NCBI RefSeq assembly: GCF_900103365.1
Contig: NZ_LT629703.1
Span: forward strand, 5,194,501 to 5,258,500
DNA from: Afipia sp. GAS231
Lineage (GTDB): Bacteria > Pseudomonadota > Alphaproteobacteria > Rhizobiales > Xanthobacteraceae
Direction of reading: 5' to 3'
Length of the DNA stretch: 64,000 nt
Shown: positions 36,036-44,318 of the stretch, piece by piece
How positions within the stretch are numbered: the stretch's first letter is position 1
How the letters are laid out: the number at the start of each line of letters is the position of its first letter
Translations under genes and position numbers: made by a program
Notes under the pieces: model-generated
What the model was told of the DNA's origin: nothing
The model's input: the letters and a program-made list of their open reading frames with translations, nothing else
Databases searched by the model: none

Positions 36036-36121
36036 TTCGTAGGGTGGGTTAGGCGCAGCCGTAACCCACCGTCTTGCTTAAGCCTTGGTGGGTTACGGCT
36101 GCGCCTAACCCACCCTACGAA
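36036..36121. repeat. Nested palindromic intergenic repeat (REP-like), likely bidirectional terminator
   Basis: Two perfect 35-bp arms (36036-36070 and 36087-36121) in inverted orientation flank a 16-nt loop. Each arm is itself palindromic: GGTGGGTTA and TAACCCACC flank a 10-nt core. It sits exactly between two convergent genes. Sequences of this type are dispersed in Bradyrhizobiaceae genomes (recollection, not searched). Confidence 0.9.
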
Positions 36122-36130
36122 ACCTCCAAG

Positions 36131-37078
36131 CTAAATCTGCCGCACCACGCCCGGCCGGCCCTGGTCGCATTCCAGCGCATCGCGATCCCATTTTCCGGCC
36201 ACCGCCGCGGCTTGATACGTACTCTCAAGGAAATCGAGCAGCGCCTTGTCGGGATCGGCAGCCGTGCGTACGGCATCATAGGGCAAAATGAATTCGCCGA
36301 GTTCTTCGCTGAAGAACGCCGCATCGGGCTTTGCCTTCGCGGCGCGAAAACCCGCCGGCTCGGGATAGGCATAGGAATAGAACGCGGGATAATCGATGGC
36401 GCCGCCGCCCGGCCAGAAGCCGGCGCTCGAGACCTCATGCGAATAGGCTTCGCAGGCGACCGCATCGGGCAAATGCGGCACGCCGCCGGGATGGCGCGGC
36501 GCGCGGCGGCCCGAGAAGCGCGTCACGGCCAGATCGAAACTGCCCCAGAAGAAATGCACCGGGCTCGCCTTGCCGAGAAAGCCGGTGCGGAATTGCTTGA
36601 AGACGCGATCGCAATTCACCAGGATCTGCAGGAAGCGCCGCACCGCATCGGGATCGTAGGACGCATGCACGGTGTCCAGCGAGAATCGCACCGGCTCCGG
36701 GATTTCGTTCGGCATCTCGTCGATGCTGACGGCGATGCCGAGGTCTGCCAACGCTGCCAGCGTCGCGGCGTAGAAGCTCGCGACCGAGTGCCCGGCCAGC
36801 GCGAACTGCCGGTGCGCGCCGTCGCTGGTCGCGATGTGCAAAACGTGGTCGATGAAATCGAAGTCGATCTGGAACGTTCGTGTGCCATCCGGCACCGGCG
36901 AGGTCGTCAAGCCGCGCGGGGTGACATAGAGCGTCACGTGCCAGGAGTGATTGAGCCAGGGCGACTTGGTCAGCCGGATCTTGCCGACGATCTGGGTCCA
37001 GAGCTGCACCGTCGCAGCGGTGTCACGCCACGCCGCGGTCGGCAATTCCGGCCACGGGGTTTGCTGATGGTTGCTCAT
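36131..37078 (-). CDS. DUF5996 family protein
   Basis: This 315-residue protein is recognisable as DUF5996 from segments such as WHVTLYVTPRGLTTSP, the FDFIDHVLHI strand, HFFWGSFDLAVTRFSGR and GFWPGGG. The family is soluble and functionally uncharacterised. The ATG at 37078 is chosen, and a longer frame reaches 37123. It ends at the palindromic repeat and lies 302 bp downstream of wrbA on the same strand. Confidence 0.85.
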   Translation of the reverse strand: MSNHQQTPWPELPTAAWRDTAATVQLWTQIVGKIRLTKSPWLNHSWHVTLYVTPRGLTTSPVPDGTRTFQIDFDFIDHVLHIATSDGAHRQFALAGHSVASFYAATLAALADLGIAVSIDEMPNEIPEPVRFSLDTVHASYDPDAVRRFLQILVNCDRVFKQFRTGFLGKASPVHFFWGSFDLAVTRFSGRRAPRHPGGVPHLPDAVACEAYSHEVSSAGFWPGGGAIDYPAFYSYAYPEPAGFRAAKAKPDAAFFSEELGEFILPYDAVRTAADPDKALLDFLESTYQAAAVAGKWDRDALECDQGRPGVVRQI

Positions 37079-37179
37079 GCCTGAACCCCGTACGTATTGA
37101 TCGTGAAGGCAGAAGCGTATCACGGATTTTCCGCGCCGGCCTGAAGGCCTGCCGGGCCACGACCCGGCGCGCTAGCGCC

Positions 37180-37323
37180 TCACGATTTCGTGCATCCAGC
37201 GCAACGCCGCTGGCCGCGCGTGGCGCGGAAGAGGCTCCAGCACCACCAGCGCCGCGCAATCGCCTGCAGCGGATTGCGCACGGCCTGCGCCATAAAAAGA
37301 ATTTCGATCATGCCGATGTCCAT
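37180..37323 (-). CDS. Possible small basic protein, 47 aa
   Basis: This short frame between wrbA and DUF5996 starts MDIGMIEILFMAQAVRNPLQ and ends with CAGCTKS. Its codons have the high third-position GC of local genes, and the frame is open right back to the wrbA stop, with a Cys-containing stretch before the ATG. It is basic and Trp/Arg-rich with a hydrophobic start. A hairpin (GCCGGG/CCCGGC) lies just downstream. No family is recognised. The rest of the 302-bp gap shows nothing else. Confidence 0.35.
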   Translation of the reverse strand: MDIGMIEILFMAQAVRNPLQAIARRWWCWSLFRATRGQRRCAGCTKS

Positions 37324-37380
37324 CGTCCCCGACGGACAGATATGGCGGCATTCTCCGAAGAGAACGCCGCCGATATCGCA

Positions 37381-37980
37381 TCAGCCATGCAGTTTTTTCG
37401 CGGTCTCCGCGATCACACGTCCTTGATAGCGCGCGCCGGCGAGCTCGTTCTCGCTCGGCTGACGGCTGCCGTCGCCGCCCGTGATGGTGGTGGCGCCATA
37501 GGGCGCGCCGCCGGTCACTTCGTCGAGTTTCATCTGCCCGGCGAAACCATAGTTGAGGCCGACGATCGTCATACCAAAGTGTAAGAGATTGGTGATGATC
37601 GAAAACAGCGTGGTCTCCTGGCCGCCATGCTGGGTCGCGGTCGAGGCAAAGGCGCCGCCGACCTTGCCGTGCAGGGCGCCCTTGACCCAGAGGCCGCCGG
37701 CCTGGTCGAGGAAGTTGGCCATCTGCGACGACATGCGGCCGAAGCGGGTGCCGGTGCCGACGATGATGGCGTCATAATTGGGGAGTTCCTCGACCTTGGC
37801 GATCGGAGCCGCCTGATCGACCTTGTAATACGACGCCTTGGCGACATCGGCGGGCACCAGTTCGGGCACGCGTTTGATGTCGACCGTGGCGCCGGCTTCG
37901 CGGGCGCCTTCGGCGACGGCATTCGCCATCGCTTCGATGTGACCGTAGGCGGAATAATAGAGCACGAGTACTTTGGCCAT
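37381..37980 (-). CDS. wrbA: NAD(P)H:quinone oxidoreductase, WrbA type
   Basis: This 199-residue flavodoxin-fold enzyme performs two-electron reduction of quinones and protects against oxidative stress. The FMN-binding N-terminus is [16 protein letters not shown]. Later WrbA hallmarks are [30 protein letters not shown] and the [10 protein letters not shown] loop. Length is exactly typical. It is a minus-strand gene downstream of the pirin gene, with a repeat element between them. Confidence 0.95.
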   Translation of the reverse strand: MAKVLVLYYSAYGHIEAMANAVAEGAREAGATVDIKRVPELVPADVAKASYYKVDQAAPIAKVEELPNYDAIIVGTGTRFGRMSSQMANFLDQAGGLWVKGALHGKVGGAFASTATQHGGQETTLFSIITNLLHFGMTIVGLNYGFAGQMKLDEVTGGAPYGATTITGGDGSRQPSENELAGARYQGRVIAETAKKLHG

Positions 37981-38034
37981 GATGGCTCTCCTGTGGTGTT
38001 GGGATTGAGTGAGTTGTTCGAGACAAAAAATCCG

Positions 38035-38146
38035 CCGTCATGGCCGGGCAGAAGTGCGAAGCACGTCTTCGCACTAGATGTCCCGGCCATCCACGTCTTG
38101 CTTCGCGTAAAGTCGTGGATGCCCGGCACAAGGCCGGGCATGACGG
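38035..38146. repeat. Dispersed palindromic repeat between pirin and wrbA genes
   Basis: The element begins CCGTCATG and ends CATGACGG, with inner GGCCGGGC-type complementary segments and a second hairpin-forming core around 38085-38120 (CACGTCTTG...AGTCGTGGATG). It looks like one of the multi-hairpin REP/MITE-like elements common in Bradyrhizobium (recollection). Confidence 0.75.
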
Positions 38147-38161
38147 TGAGAGTGGTGATCC

Positions 38162-38860
38162 CTACGCCGCGTCGACCAGCACCAGTTCGGAATCCTCCAG
38201 TGCAGTGATGGTCAACTTCGCCTCATCGCGGATCGCAGCGCCGTCGCGGGCGTTGACGCGCACGCCGTTGACTTCGACGCTGCCGGCCGCGGGCACCAGA
38301 TAGAGGCGGCGCGCCTTGCCGGCGTCGTATTCGGCGCTCTCGCCGGCCTTCAGCGTGGTGGCGAGCACCCGCGCATCGGCCCGGATCGGCAGCGCGTCGT
38401 TGTCGCCGGCAATGCCGCTGGCGATGGTGACGAGCTTGCCGGAGCGATCCGACTTCGGAAACGGTTTCGCGCCCCAGGTCGGCTGGCCACCCTTCGTCGT
38501 CGGCTCGATCCAGATCTGGAAGATCCGGGTCTTGGTCGGCTCCAGATTGTACTCGGAGTGACGAATGCCGCTGCCGGCGCTCATCACCTGCACGTCGCCC
38601 GCTTCGGTGCGGCCCTTGTTGCCGAGACTGTCCTGGTGCGTGATCGCGCCTTCGCGGACATAGGTGATGATTTCCATGTTGGCGTGGGGATGGGCGGGAA
38701 AGCCGGTGTTCGGCGCGATCTCGTCGTCGTTCCAAACCCGCAAGGAGCCGTGGCCCATATTATCGGGGTCGTAGTGGCTGCCGAACGAGAAGTGGTGCTT
38801 GGCCTTCAGCCAGCCGTGATCGGCGCCGCCGAGTTTTGCAAAGGGTCTGAGTTCGATCAT
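38162..38860 (-). CDS. Pirin family protein (YhhW-like)
   Basis: This 232-residue bicupin of the pirin family has the metal motif GFPAHPHANMEIITYV with the HxH pair, then HQDSLGNKG, the VMSAGSGIRHSEYN segment and a second cupin half with fewer ligands. Bacterial members have quercetinase-like or regulatory roles. It shares strand and spacing with the SDR gene upstream (68 bp), so the SDR, pirin and possibly wrbA may form a stress or redox operon under the divergent LysR regulator (inference). Confidence 0.93.
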   Translation of the reverse strand: MIELRPFAKLGGADHGWLKAKHHFSFGSHYDPDNMGHGSLRVWNDDEIAPNTGFPAHPHANMEIITYVREGAITHQDSLGNKGRTEAGDVQVMSAGSGIRHSEYNLEPTKTRIFQIWIEPTTKGGQPTWGAKPFPKSDRSGKLVTIASGIAGDNDALPIRADARVLATTLKAGESAEYDAGKARRLYLVPAAGSVEVNGVRVNARDGAAIRDEAKLTITALEDSELVLVDAA

Positions 38861-38928
38861 GGGATATTCCTTGGTTGAATGTTTTGTGGAGCGGCCGGGC
38901 GCAGCGCGCCCGGCGATCGGGGTTTGAG

Positions 38929-39681
38929 TTAGGCGCCGAAGCCGCCATCGACGTTGAGTACCGTGCCGGTCACGAACGAGGCTTGCGGGCTGGTGAGGAA
39001 TACGACGCCGGCTGCGATCTCTTCCGCGGTGCCGTAGCGTTGCAGCGCGTGCTGCGTGCGCTGGGCTTCGGCGAAGTCGCCGCCATCCTTCGGGTTCATG
39101 TCGGTGTCGATCGATCCGGGCTGCAGCACGTTGACTGTGATGCCGCGGGGGCCGAGGTCGCGCGAGGCGCCCTTGGTGTAGCCGACGATCGCAGCCTTGG
39201 AGGCGGCGTAGTCGGCAAGCCCGGGGAACGAGGCGCGGGTGGCGATACCGGAGCCGACGGTGACGATGCGTCCGCCTTCACCCATCAGTTTCGACGCCGT
39301 GCGGATTGCGGTAATGACGCCGTGAACGTTGATCGCATCCTGGCGGGCAAGCGCTGCGGTATCGGCATTGGCATCGTCGACCGCGCCGCTGACGGCGACG
39401 CCGGCATTGTTGACGAGGATGTCGAGCCGGCCGAATTGCCTGGCGACGTCCTTCACCAGTTGTTCGACCTCGACTGAGGAGGCCTGATCGGCCTTGTAGG
39501 CGCGGGCTTCGACGCCCTTGGCCTTCAATTCGCGGACCACCGCTTCGGCCTTGTCGGGCGAGGCGACGTAGCTGATGGCGACGTTGGCGCCTTCATCGGC
39601 GAGCGCGCGGGCGCTGGCAGCGCCGATGCCGCGCGAACCGCCGGTGACGAGGGCAACCTTGCCTGCGAGTTTCTTGGTCAT
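38929..39681 (-). CDS. SDR family oxidoreductase (FabG-like)
   Basis: This 250-residue classical short-chain dehydrogenase has the cofactor motif TGGSRGIG at residues 14-21, NNAG at about 90-93, a catalytic Ser in VGSG and YAASK as the Tyr-Lys pair. The C-terminus (TGTVLNVDGGFGA) is standard. The substrate is unknown. The gene is divergent from the LysR regulator with a 115-bp shared promoter region, the usual layout for a LysR-controlled target. Confidence 0.93.
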   Translation of the reverse strand: MTKKLAGKVALVTGGSRGIGAASARALADEGANVAISYVASPDKAEAVVRELKAKGVEARAYKADQASSVEVEQLVKDVARQFGRLDILVNNAGVAVSGAVDDANADTAALARQDAINVHGVITAIRTASKLMGEGGRIVTVGSGIATRASFPGLADYAASKAAIVGYTKGASRDLGPRGITVNVLQPGSIDTDMNPKDGGDFAEAQRTQHALQRYGTAEEIAAGVVFLTSPQASFVTGTVLNVDGGFGA

Positions 39682-39755
39682 TGGATTTCTCCGTTGCTTG
39701 AATTCCGATGACGCTTGGATATGCCTCCGGCTGTGGTATAGAAATAGAAACTATG

Positions 39756-39770
39756 GAAACTCATTGTTTC
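39756..39770. promoter_or_regulatory. Candidate LysR operator
   Basis: GAAACTCATTGTTTC is a 15-bp dyad with 5-bp arms inside the 115-bp divergent region between the SDR and LysR genes. A related half-site (GAAAC) lies just upstream. Size and position fit a LysR-type binding site, but the assignment is inferred. Confidence 0.45.
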
Positions 39771-39796
39771 TAAAAAAGACAATAGGGGTGCCTTGC

Positions 39797-40708
39797 ATGT
39801 CCAAACTCCCGGATTTCGAAGCGCTCGCGATCTTCGCGAAAGTCGTGGAATTACGGTCGTTTGCCGCAGCCGCGGCCGAACTGGCGCTGTCCAAGGCGAC
39901 GGTGTCGAAAGCGGTCAGCCGGCTGGAACAGCGGCTCGGGGCTCGGCTGTTCAACCGCACCTCGCGGCGGCTGGCGTTGACCGATGCCGGGCAAAAACTC
40001 GCCGGACATGCCGCGCGCCTGCTGGCCGACGGCGAGGCGGTCGAAAACGAGGCGTTGTCGCAATCATCAGCGCCGCGCGGGCTGGTGCGGCTCGCGGTGC
40101 CGATGACGTTCGGGGTTAAGGCGGTGGCGCCGCTGCTGCCGGAATTCCTCGCAGCCTATCCGGAGGTCTCGATCGACCTTCACCTCAGCGACGCCACCGT
40201 CGATCTGATCGGCGACGGCTTCGACGCCGGCCTGCGCATCGCGCGGCTGCCGGATTCGTCCCTGATCGCGCGGCGGCTCTGCGCGATGCCGCGCTATACG
40301 GTGGCAGCCCCTTCCTATCTCAAGCGTCACGGCCGGCCGACGCATCCGATGCATCTCGCCCAGCACAAGTGCTTCGGCTACACCTATCTGTCGACGCCCA
40401 ACCTCTGGCACTACACCAACGCCGCCGGAGAAGAAGCCAGCGTGCGCCCTGCGGGACAATTGCGGGTCAACAACGGCGAAGCGCTGTTGCCGTCGGTCGT
40501 TGCGGGTCTCGGCATTGCCGACCTGCCGGACTTCATCATCGGCGACGCCATTGCATCCGGCGAGGTCGAGGTGATCCTGAAAGGCTGGAAGCAGCCGGAA
40601 GGCGCGGTGCATCTGGTCACCCCGCCCGGCGGCCCGCGCCCCGCCCGCGTCGAGGTGCTGGCGGAATTTCTGGCGAAGAAATTTTTGAAGGGGAAGGGGC
40701 GGGGGTAG
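39797..40708 (+). CDS. LysR family transcriptional regulator
   Basis: This 303-residue regulator has an N-terminal winged helix-turn-helix at residues about 5-65 (FAKVVELRSFAAAAAELALSKATVSKAVSRLE is the HTH region), followed by a periplasmic-binding-protein-like effector domain. The ATG at 39797 puts the HTH at the normal distance from the start, and the longer frame from 39575 runs through the divergent promoter and is rejected. It likely regulates the divergent SDR gene and itself. Confidence 0.93.
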   Translation: MSKLPDFEALAIFAKVVELRSFAAAAAELALSKATVSKAVSRLEQRLGARLFNRTSRRLALTDAGQKLAGHAARLLADGEAVENEALSQSSAPRGLVRLAVPMTFGVKAVAPLLPEFLAAYPEVSIDLHLSDATVDLIGDGFDAGLRIARLPDSSLIARRLCAMPRYTVAAPSYLKRHGRPTHPMHLAQHKCFGYTYLSTPNLWHYTNAAGEEASVRPAGQLRVNNGEALLPSVVAGLGIADLPDFIIGDAIASGEVEVILKGWKQPEGAVHLVTPPGGPRPARVEVLAEFLAKKFLKGKGRG

Positions 40709-40810
40709 GGGCTAGAGTGTGGACAGCGAACCCAAGTCGGACATGCCTCCATGTCCCGCAAAGTGCCAACACCGGGCGCTTTCAGCTCTCGCTGGGATTC
40801 CCTCGCGGAT

Positions 40811-41224
40811 TCAGTGGATGGTCGCTAGCGCCGTTGTGGCAATAAGTACGACGGTAACGAGCGCCCCTGAAACGTAGAGAACGGTTCTGAAGCTGCCGCC
40901 TTTGGCGGCCTTGCCGCCGCGCAAATAGACCGCAACGTGGATCACGCGGATTGCGACGTAGACCCATACCAGCGTTGCAAGTAGGGTTGGACTCACACCT
41001 ACCATTGTCGCCAGCACAGCCGGGACAGCGAATGGAGTCAGCGCCTCTACCGCGTTCATGTGCACGCGATCGACGCGGTAGAGCAGGTTATCGTCGTCGG
41101 GTGGCAAGACAGGCCCGGACAGCGCGCCGGCTCTTCCTTTGGACGATCCCGAATGAACCGCCAGTACGATTGACAGGAGACAGAGAAAAAGTACTCCGAC
41201 GATGCTGAATGAGTACGCCGTCAT
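40811..41224 (-). CDS. MAPEG family membrane protein
   Basis: This 137-residue protein has four hydrophobic helices of the MAPEG (eicosanoid/glutathione) fold: an N-terminal helix, the family segment RVHMNAVEALTPFAVP with the conserved N-x-x-E pattern, WVYVAIRVIHVAVYL with the paired arginines, and a last helix. Bacterial members are of uncertain function, with glutathione-linked detoxification possible. It is transcribed in the same direction as the ArsR and SRPBCC genes upstream, 35 bp after the latter. Confidence 0.88.
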   Translation of the reverse strand: MTAYSFSIVGVLFLCLLSIVLAVHSGSSKGRAGALSGPVLPPDDDNLLYRVDRVHMNAVEALTPFAVPAVLATMVGVSPTLLATLVWVYVAIRVIHVAVYLRGGKAAKGGSFRTVLYVSGALVTVVLIATTALATIH

Positions 41225-41259
41225 AGGAATCTCCGCGCGGTCGAGGGGACAGGCGAGCG

Positions 41260-41745
41260 TCAAGCCTCGCCAGCGATAATCCTGGCAAACCGTTGAAGGT
41301 AGAGCGGCCAACCCTGATCGCCCTCAACGCCTGCACGGACGCCTTCCCAGCCTTCGCCGTGTCGCTCGAGGTGGCGGTGCTCCAGTTCCAACCGCGTTCG
41401 ACTTGGCGTTTCCGCGATGAACCAGACTTCCCATTCACTGGTCTTGTCGGGGTTGGTCTCGATCTGCCAGGTCGGGCTGATGTCCCAGCTTAGAAGTACC
41501 CGATTTGGCGGTTCATATGCCAGCACGCGCGCCCAGTGGCATTCGCTGCCGTCGACGCCTCGATCATAGATGTGTCCACCTACCCGAGGCTCGAACACGG
41601 TCTCCGCGATGGGGACGGTGAGCAGATTGTGCTCGGGCGGCTTGAAGCTGCCGAAATCTTCAGTGAAGACCTTGAACGCGCGCTCGATTGACGCTTCCAC
41701 CACAATAGACTGCTTGATGGGCGCGACCGACAGACGTGTGCTCAT
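41260..41745 (-). CDS. SRPBCC/AHSA1-like protein
   Basis: This 161-residue helix-grip ligand-binding protein of the AHSA1/START-like superfamily has FKVFTEDFGSFKP near the N-terminus and the signature FEPRVGGHIYDRG. The C-terminal long helix is near GWPLYLQRFARIIAGEA. The start is the ATG at 41745 with GGGAGGAA upstream. Only 2 bp separate it from the ArsR stop, so the pair is co-transcribed. This ArsR-SRPBCC pairing is very common in bacteria, although the ligand is usually unknown. Confidence 0.9.
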   Translation of the reverse strand: MSTRLSVAPIKQSIVVEASIERAFKVFTEDFGSFKPPEHNLLTVPIAETVFEPRVGGHIYDRGVDGSECHWARVLAYEPPNRVLLSWDISPTWQIETNPDKTSEWEVWFIAETPSRTRLELEHRHLERHGEGWEGVRAGVEGDQGWPLYLQRFARIIAGEA

Positions 41746-41747
41746 TG

Positions 41748-42059
41748 TTATTCCTCCCGCGGTTTTTCGACGGCTATTTTGTAAGCTGCCAACGTGCCGC
41801 TCCAGAAACGGTCGAGCCAAGCACGCATCTGACCAAGCCCTGCTGGATCGATGTGATAAACATTGCTGGCACCCTTCGGCTCAGCACGAACCAAACGAGA
41901 CTCGCGGAGCACCTTGAGGTGCTGCGAGACGGCCGACTGTGAGACCGTCAATTCTCGCGTGATGTCAGCCACAGTGCGAGGCCGCGCTCCCACCAACTCG
42001 AATATCCTTCTGCGAGTAGGATCGCCCAGGGCAGCTAGTTGCAGGCTATCTTTGGCCAT
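41748..42059 (-). CDS. ArsR-family transcriptional regulator
   Basis: This 103-residue winged-helix repressor starts LAALGDPTRRRIFELVG and has the recognition helix in VSQSAVSQHLKVLRESRLV. No metal-binding Cys box is seen (there are no cysteines), so it is not a classical metal sensor. It belongs to the group paired with AHSA1 proteins, and the next gene is exactly that. A palindromic operator candidate lies about 60-80 bp upstream of its start. Confidence 0.94.
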   Translation of the reverse strand: MAKDSLQLAALGDPTRRRIFELVGARPRTVADITRELTVSQSAVSQHLKVLRESRLVRAEPKGASNVYHIDPAGLGQMRAWLDRFWSGTLAAYKIAVEKPREE

Positions 42060-42115
42060 GGCTAACCGAAGCCCGTGGGCTGCTATTCAAATCGATCAAT
42101 CGAGCCTTCACGCGA

Positions 42116-42139
42116 TAATCAGTCATAGCTAATGATTAG
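42116..42139. promoter_or_regulatory. Candidate ArsR operator
   Basis: A TAATCA/TGATTA dyad with an 11-bp centre overlaps a perfect 11-bp palindrome CTAATGATTAG (42129-42139). It sits upstream of the arsR-like gene in an AT-rich patch, as expected for an autoregulatory site. Confidence 0.5.
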
Positions 42140-42510
42140 CCTGTACTTATTATTGAGTCAATCGTGACGAGAAATGGAACCGCTATTCGTGTTTCAGGGG
42201 GCCGGAGAACGCTCCGTCTGATAACGACTTTAAGAAGAACAAACCAAAGAGGGTGACTAAGTGTACGTCAACTCGAACGCTCCAGAACTTGTGATGTCGC
42301 TCCCTGACATTTGCCTAAAGCGTCCATGATTTTGAGCAACTATTGGCAGTTACTCTCCGAGCGATCTTTTCATTTCGCGGTTAGCGGTTGCGGATACGCG
42401 CAGAGCCGCTTGTTGCTTTCTGGCGACAAAGGGTGCCTTTGCGCGCCCTACGGAGTTCAGGCTAGGCTAGCCCCAATAACCAAAACAAAATCACCGGGGA
42501 GAGACTGCCG
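42140..42510. other. Intergenic stretch, no gene seen
   Basis: This divergent region separates the arsR-like gene and the TctC-type gene. I see no coding frame with local codon character. The last 40 bases hold the ribosome-binding region of the downstream gene (GGGGAGAGA). Confidence 0.5.
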
Positions 42511-43500
42511 ATGAACCGCCGCGAACTTCTCAAGGCCGCCGCCGCGCTGCCGCTTGCACAAACCGCGCTCTCCAACACGGCCTTCGCCCAAAGCCCCTAT
42601 CCCTCGCGCAACATCACAATGATCGTGCCGTTTCCGCCCGGCGGGCAGGCCGATCTCGCGGCGCGTCCGGTGGCGCAGGCGCTGGAGCGGATCCTCGGCA
42701 AGCCCGTCATCGTCGACAACCGCGCTGGCGGCGGCGGCGGGTCGGTCGGCAATGCGCAGGCCGCGCGCGCCGAGCCTGATGGCTACACGCTGCTGATGAC
42801 GCTGTCGTCGTTGGCGGTGCTGCCGGAAGCGGACCGGTTGTTCGACCGGCCGATATCGTACGAAGTTTCGCAATTTGCGCCGGTCGCGCGCGTGCTCGCC
42901 GATCCGACCTTGCTGGCGGTGCCGGCCTCGGCGCCATGGAAGACGCTGCAGGATTTCGTCGACGATGCCAAGCAGCGCCCGGGACAAATTCCCTACGGTT
43001 CGTCCGGCCCCTACGGCACGTTGCATGTCGCGATGGAAATGTTTGCGGCGAGCGCTGGCATCAAACTGCTGCACGTGCCGTTCCGCGGCGCGGGTCCGGC
43101 ACTGACCGCGCTACTGTCAGGCACGGTACAGGCGCTGGCCTCGGCGCCGGGCACGCTGAAACAGCAGGTCGACGACGGCAAGATGCGGGTGCTGGCGAAC
43201 TGGGGCGCCGAACGGGTTGCGAGTTTCCCCGATCTGCCGACGTTCAGGGAGCTCGGCTACAAGGATGTCGAGTTCTACATCTGGGCCGGATTGTTTGCGC
43301 AAAGCAATTTGCCGGCGCCGATCATGACGCGGCTGCGCGAGGCGATGGCGCAGGCGGTGAAGGCGCCCGAAGTGGTCAAGACGTTCGACACCGCCGGCAG
43401 CCCGGTGGCGTATCAGGACGCGCCGGAATTTTCAAAGTTCGTCGCCGAAGACAGCGCGCGGCTGGTCGCGGCGGTGAAGAAGATCGGCAAGGTGGAGTAG
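42511..43500 (+). CDS. Tripartite tricarboxylate transporter substrate-binding protein (Bug/TctC)
   Basis: This 329-residue periplasmic binding protein has a twin-arginine-like signal (NRRELLKAAAALPLAQT, cleavage after AFA near residue 26). The Bug family signature follows: ITMIVPFPPGGQADLAAR, then a VDNRAGGGGG loop and KLLHVPFRGAGPALTALL. It would capture a carboxylated metabolite. No TctA/TctB membrane genes are adjacent, so it is an orphan binding protein, as is frequent in this group. GGGGAGAGA precedes the ATG. Confidence 0.92.
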   Translation: MNRRELLKAAAALPLAQTALSNTAFAQSPYPSRNITMIVPFPPGGQADLAARPVAQALERILGKPVIVDNRAGGGGGSVGNAQAARAEPDGYTLLMTLSSLAVLPEADRLFDRPISYEVSQFAPVARVLADPTLLAVPASAPWKTLQDFVDDAKQRPGQIPYGSSGPYGTLHVAMEMFAASAGIKLLHVPFRGAGPALTALLSGTVQALASAPGTLKQQVDDGKMRVLANWGAERVASFPDLPTFRELGYKDVEFYIWAGLFAQSNLPAPIMTRLREAMAQAVKAPEVVKTFDTAGSPVAYQDAPEFSKFVAEDSARLVAAVKKIGKVE

Positions 43501-43507
43501 AGCGTTT

Positions 43508-43659
43508 CGTCATTGCGAGGAGCCAACGGGTCGCGCGAATGCGCGCCCGATGACAGGCTCCGCGACGAAGCAATCCATTCTTCCTTCCACCGCAAGATGG
43601 ATTGCTTCCGCCTTCGCTCGTTGAGCTTCGACGGACAAGTCGCTGCGCTCGCAATGACG
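43508..43659. repeat. Dispersed palindromic repeat with internal insertion
   Basis: The outer ends are CGTCATTGCGAG and CTCGCAATGACG, and the inner 12-bp arms GAAGCAATCCAT (43567-43578) and its complement (43597-43608) form a hairpin. Between outer and inner left arms there is extra sequence (about 43521-43560) not matched on the right, suggesting an insertion into the standard element. It lies between two plus-strand genes. Confidence 0.8.
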
Positions 43660-43825
43660 GTTGGTCTAGCCCGGCGCGGCGGTCGAGTAGGGAACCCGCT
43701 TCACATTTTTTTGTATGCGTTAACGTGGCATGGCCGCATTCCCTTCCGCATTCCCTTGGCAGGCTCGCGCCCATCGCCGCGCGGAACCAGCCGCGTCAAT
43801 TCACATGCTTACGAAAGGCCCGTCC

Positions 43826-44185
43826 ATGCCAACGCAACGGATTGTCCTGAACTCTTCCTTGGGCCTTGCGACGATGATCGGAATCGCTGCTGCAAGTCCG
43901 GCTTGGTCTGAAGAATATCGCGGAACCTGGGAGCAGCAGATGGCCTGCACCCCCGACGTGATGCGGCTATGCAGCGATCAGATTCCGGACGTGAACCGGA
44001 TCGTGGCGTGCCTGCGGCAGAACACGCCGTCGCTTGGCAATTCCTGCCGCGCGGTGTTCGAATCCAGCGCCAGCGCGGATCAGTCGCCTGCGCGCGTCGC
44101 GCCACCGACAACGGCGCAGCGGCCGCGCGCCGCGCAGCCGGCACCGCTCGCGCCGCCGAGGCCGTCCTACAATAATGACGAGTAG
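43826..44185 (+). CDS. Exported cysteine-rich-repeat protein
   Basis: This 119-residue protein has a signal peptide ending near WSEE (about residue 26), then one Cys-rich-repeat-like unit: CTPDVMRLCSDQIPDVNRIV and CLRQN...C, giving four cysteines spaced as in eukaryote-like Cys-rich repeats found in Bradyrhizobium secreted proteins. The C-terminal third is a Pro/Ala/Arg-rich tail. ATG 43826 is preferred because GAAAGG precedes it, and ATG 43805 is the alternative. Function is unknown. The preceding 320 bp contain only the repeat element. Confidence 0.75.
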   Translation: MPTQRIVLNSSLGLATMIGIAAASPAWSEEYRGTWEQQMACTPDVMRLCSDQIPDVNRIVACLRQNTPSLGNSCRAVFESSASADQSPARVAPPTTAQRPRAAQPAPLAPPRPSYNNDE

Positions 44186-44318
44186 CGCAGCCGCTCAGAG
44201 CGTTTTCAAGCGAAGCATGCCCTCGGACTTGATCCGTGGGTGGACACCGGTTCGCGTGTAGAAAACGCGTCAAAACAAGAATCTTGGAGCCCCGTGCCGA
44301 TCGAATCGGAGCGGCGCT

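Noticed and set aside
37172..37381. 69-codon frame overlapping the wrbA stop as TGATG
   Set aside because: Its composition is Arg/His-rich and out of phase with the codon pattern, whereas the alternative frame at 37180-37323 fits local codon use better.
43508..43659. CRISPR-like repeat array
   Set aside because: There is only one palindromic element, with no regularly spaced repeats or spacers and no cas genes.
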